A DNA stretch of 6,313 bases from contig JAHEKO010000233.1 in NCBI GenBank assembly GCA_024638355.1, positions 1 through 6,313 on the forward strand. Reading direction: 5' to 3'. Made by a program: the position numbers and the translations under genes. Origin of the DNA: Acidobacteriota bacterium (GTDB lineage Bacteria > Acidobacteriota > Thermoanaerobaculia > Multivoradales > JAHEKO01). Positions 4,518 through 6,313 of the stretch are shown piece after piece. Numbering within the stretch: the stretch's first letter is position 1; every line of letters starts with the position of its first letter. Under the pieces are notes generated by a model. That model saw only the letters and a list, made by a program, of their open reading frames with translations. It ran no database searches and had not been told where the DNA came from.

Positions 4518-6313
4518 TCAGCCGCCGGAGCCCTGGCCGTTGAGGAGGACCGTGGCGTCGGCGCCGGCGTTGTGGCGAATCCGCAGGGTCGCCCGGCGGC
4601 CGCCGTTGGCGCGCGGAGTGAACCGAACGCCGACCGTGCAGCTCCCCTGCGGGGCGACGAACGGAGCGCCGTCGCAGGTGCCGGGGACGAGGGCGAACTC
4701 GCCCGCCTGCGCGCCCTCGAGCGAGATGCGCTGGAGCTCCAGCCGGCCGTCGCCGGGGTTGCTGATGGTCAGGGTCTCGACCGAGCTGCGCGACCCGACC
4801 TGGCGGGTGCCGAACTCGATCGAGCGGCTGGAGAGCCGGAAGCCGGGAACCGCCGGGGTGGCGGTGCCGACCAGCGCGACCTCCCGCGCCGGACCGTCGC
4901 CGTCGTGCTGAACGATCAGGCGCGCGGCGCGAGCGCCGTCGGCTCGCGGCACGAAGCGCACGGTCACCTGGCACGACGCGCCGGGACCGAGGCCGCTCTC
5001 GCCGCAGCCGATCGCCGAGACGACGAAGTCCTGCGCCGCCGCGCCGGTGACGCTCACCCGCTGGACATGCAGACGGGAGCTGCCGTCGTTGCGCAGCGTC
5101 AGCGTGCGGTCGGCGGAGCCCGGGCGGCGCACCGAGCCGAAATCGAGGCTCTGGCTGTCGAGCGCCAGCTCGGCGGCGGTACCGCGCCCCGACAGCTCCA
5201 CGCTCTGGGAGCCGTTCGCCGCATCGCTCTCGATGCGCAGCTCGGCGCGCAGCCGCCCCTTCGTGCGGGGCTCGAAGACGAGCTCGATCGTACAGGTCCT
5301 ACCCGGCGCGAGGGTGAAGCCGGAGCAGCCGTCCTTGGACCGGCGGAACGACGATCGATCCGCGCCGCTGAGGGTCGCCTGGCCGAACGCCAGCTTGGAG
5401 GTACCGGAGTTGCTGAGAACGGCGCGCCCGCGACCCTGAAAGCCGACCCGCAAGTCGCCGAAATCGAGCGCCGTCTTCTCGAGCTCGAGGCGCGGCTCGA
5501 CGCCGACTCCGGAGAGATCGACGGCCGTTTCGAGGCCGGCTACGGTGTTCACCGCGACCTTGGCCTTCGCCGGGCCCTCGCTTGCCGGGGTGAAGACGAC
5601 CTCGACGCCGCACTCCTCGCCGGCGGCCAGGGTCGCCTGCCGGCAGCCGTCCGTCTCGATCGCGAAGGCCGTATCGCCGCTGGCGAGCCGCGCGCCGGCG
5701 AGCGCCAGCGGCTCGGCGGTGCGATTGATGAACGCAGCGCGCAGCGATCCGCTCGCGCGACCGCGCCGCTGCTCGCCGAAGTCGAGCGCCTCCGGCGTCG
5801 CGTCGACCGGCCGGCCGCTCCACACGCCGGCGCCGCTGAGCGCCACCGTCAGCGCTTGGCTCGCGCCGTCGCTCTCGACCCGCACGGTCGCGGCGCGGTC
5901 GCCCGCCGCGCGGGGGGTGAACTTGATCCGTACGGCGCAGCTCCCGTCGGGTGCGAGGCTCTGCGAGCCGCAGCGGTCGTCGAGCGAGAAGTCGGTCGCG
6001 TGCTCGCCGACCACCGAGACGCCGGCGATCTTCGTCGCGGCGGCTCCCTGGTTGCTGAGGTTGAGCGTGCGGCTCGCACCGCGGCCGTCGACCGGCTGGG
6101 GGCCGAAGTCGATCTCGGCGCGGTCGGCGATCACCACCGGCGCGGCTCCGGTGCCCGCGACCGGCAACCCTCCGATGGCGTTGCCGACCAGATCGAGCGA
6201 GGCCGAGCGCGGGCCGTTGGCGGCGGGCTCGAAGGCGACTTCGATATTGCAGGTCTCGCCGGCGAGCCGGGGCGAGCCGCTGCACTCGTCGGTCACTACG
6301 CGAAACTCGGCTG
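4518..6313 (-). CDS. Choice-of-anchor D (ASPM-SPD-2-Hydin-like) repeat protein, 5' end missing
   Basis: 597 residues are visible; the frame is open to the window edge (AEFRVV before the first possible GTG start at 6296), so the N-terminus and any signal peptide lie outside. It has one partial and five complete immunoglobulin-like beta-sandwich repeats of about 106 residues. They begin near residues 60, 165, 272, 378 and 485, each with (I/L)(D/E)FG near the start, a central xFTPR or FEP(R/A) strand and an ending such as LSGxG. The repeats match the choice-of-anchor D/ASH style found in exported bacterial proteins and in eukaryotic Hydin. Every repeat carries a Cys pair (10/21, 114/125, 223/234, 329/340, 436/447, 546/558), probably disulfides formed outside the cytoplasm. 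It ends LLNGQGSGG with no membrane anchor or sorting motif. It is probably a stalk or binding array on the surface; its ligand is unknown. Confidence 0.85.
   Translation of the reverse strand, partial: AEFRVVTDECSGSPRLAGETCNIEVAFEPAANGPRSASLDLVGNAIGGLPVAGTGAAPVVIADRAEIDFGPQPVDGRGASRTLNLSNQGAAATKIAGVSVVGEHATDFSLDDRCGSQSLAPDGSCAVRIKFTPRAAGDRAATVRVESDGASQALTVALSGAGVWSGRPVDATPEALDFGEQRRGRASGSLRAAFINRTAEPLALAGARLASGDTAFAIETDGCRQATLAAGEECGVEVVFTPASEGPAKAKVAVNTVAGLETAVDLSGVGVEPRLELEKTALDFGDLRVGFQGRGRAVLSNSGTSKLAFGQATLSGADRSSFRRSKDGCSGFTLAPGRTCTIELVFEPRTKGRLRAELRIESDAANGSQSVELSGRGTAAELALDSQSLDFGSVRRPGSADRTLTLRNDGSSRLHVQRVSVTGAAAQDFVVSAIGCGESGLGPGASCQVTVRFVPRADGARAARLIVQHDGDGPAREVALVGTATPAVPGFRLSSRSIEFGTRQVGSRSSVETLTISNPGDGRLELQRISLEGAQAGEFALVPGTCDGAPFVAPQGSCTVGVRFTPRANGGRRATLRIRHNAGADATVLLNGQGSGG

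Noticed and set aside
3997..4911. 304-residue plus-strand open frame across the sigma gene, the intergenic gap and the repeat-protein gene
   Set aside because: It spans three unrelated minus-strand regions, including a hairpin-rich gap, and shows no family resemblance.

Overview
The window is a GC-rich bacterial stretch (about two thirds G+C by eye). Every convincing gene lies on the minus strand, so transcription runs from high to low coordinates. The gene content points to the Acidobacteriota (Thermoanaerobaculia/Holophagae-like) or a similar high-GC lineage. It includes an ECF sigma factor, an anti-sigma-like membrane protein without zinc ligands, an exported TPR/HEAT-repeat protein, an IRBP-type S41 peptidase and a large choice-of-anchor-D repeat protein. 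The taxonomy is an inference, because there is no rRNA or marker gene here.

Layout in transcription order: (1) 6313-4518, the 3' part of a gene for a surface or exported protein of about 106-residue ASPM-SPD-2-Hydin-type (choice-of-anchor D) beta-sandwich repeats, each with a Cys pair; its beginning is outside the window. A strong GC hairpin follows its stop. (2) 4431-3865, ECF sigma factor. (3) 3868-3098, single-pass membrane protein read as the cognate anti-sigma factor; its ATG overlaps the sigma stop (ATGA). (4) 3086-1674, exported TPR/HEAT-repeat protein, 11 bp downstream, with its Shine-Dalgarno overlapping the previous stop. (5) 1681-305, exported S41 peptidase whose ATG overlaps the HEAT-gene stop by 8 nt (ATGAGTAG). 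(6) 228-1, N-terminal part of an SLC13-type permease, 76 bp further on and cut by the window edge.

Genes 2-5 look like one translationally coupled operon. The likely reading is that the ECF factor is held at the membrane by the partner protein, whose helical C-terminal domain lies outside the cytoplasm, and that the exported HEAT protein and peptidase act in the same envelope compartment. No target genes or signal can be identified from the sequence.

The most unusual feature is a pair of identical 25-bp elements (minus strand GTAG followed by a perfect 7-bp-stem hairpin) placed exactly at the stop codons of the HEAT gene and of the peptidase gene. The GTAG supplies both TAG stops. This is the architecture of REP (repetitive extragenic palindromic) elements mobilised by RAYT/Y1 transposases. 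At the upstream copy, part of the element has expanded into an 18-bp tandem repeat that is translated as an Arg-rich N-terminal extension of the peptidase. Long plus-strand ORFs throughout the window are read as shadows of GC-rich coding DNA. No RNA genes, CRISPR arrays or complete insertion sequences were seen.
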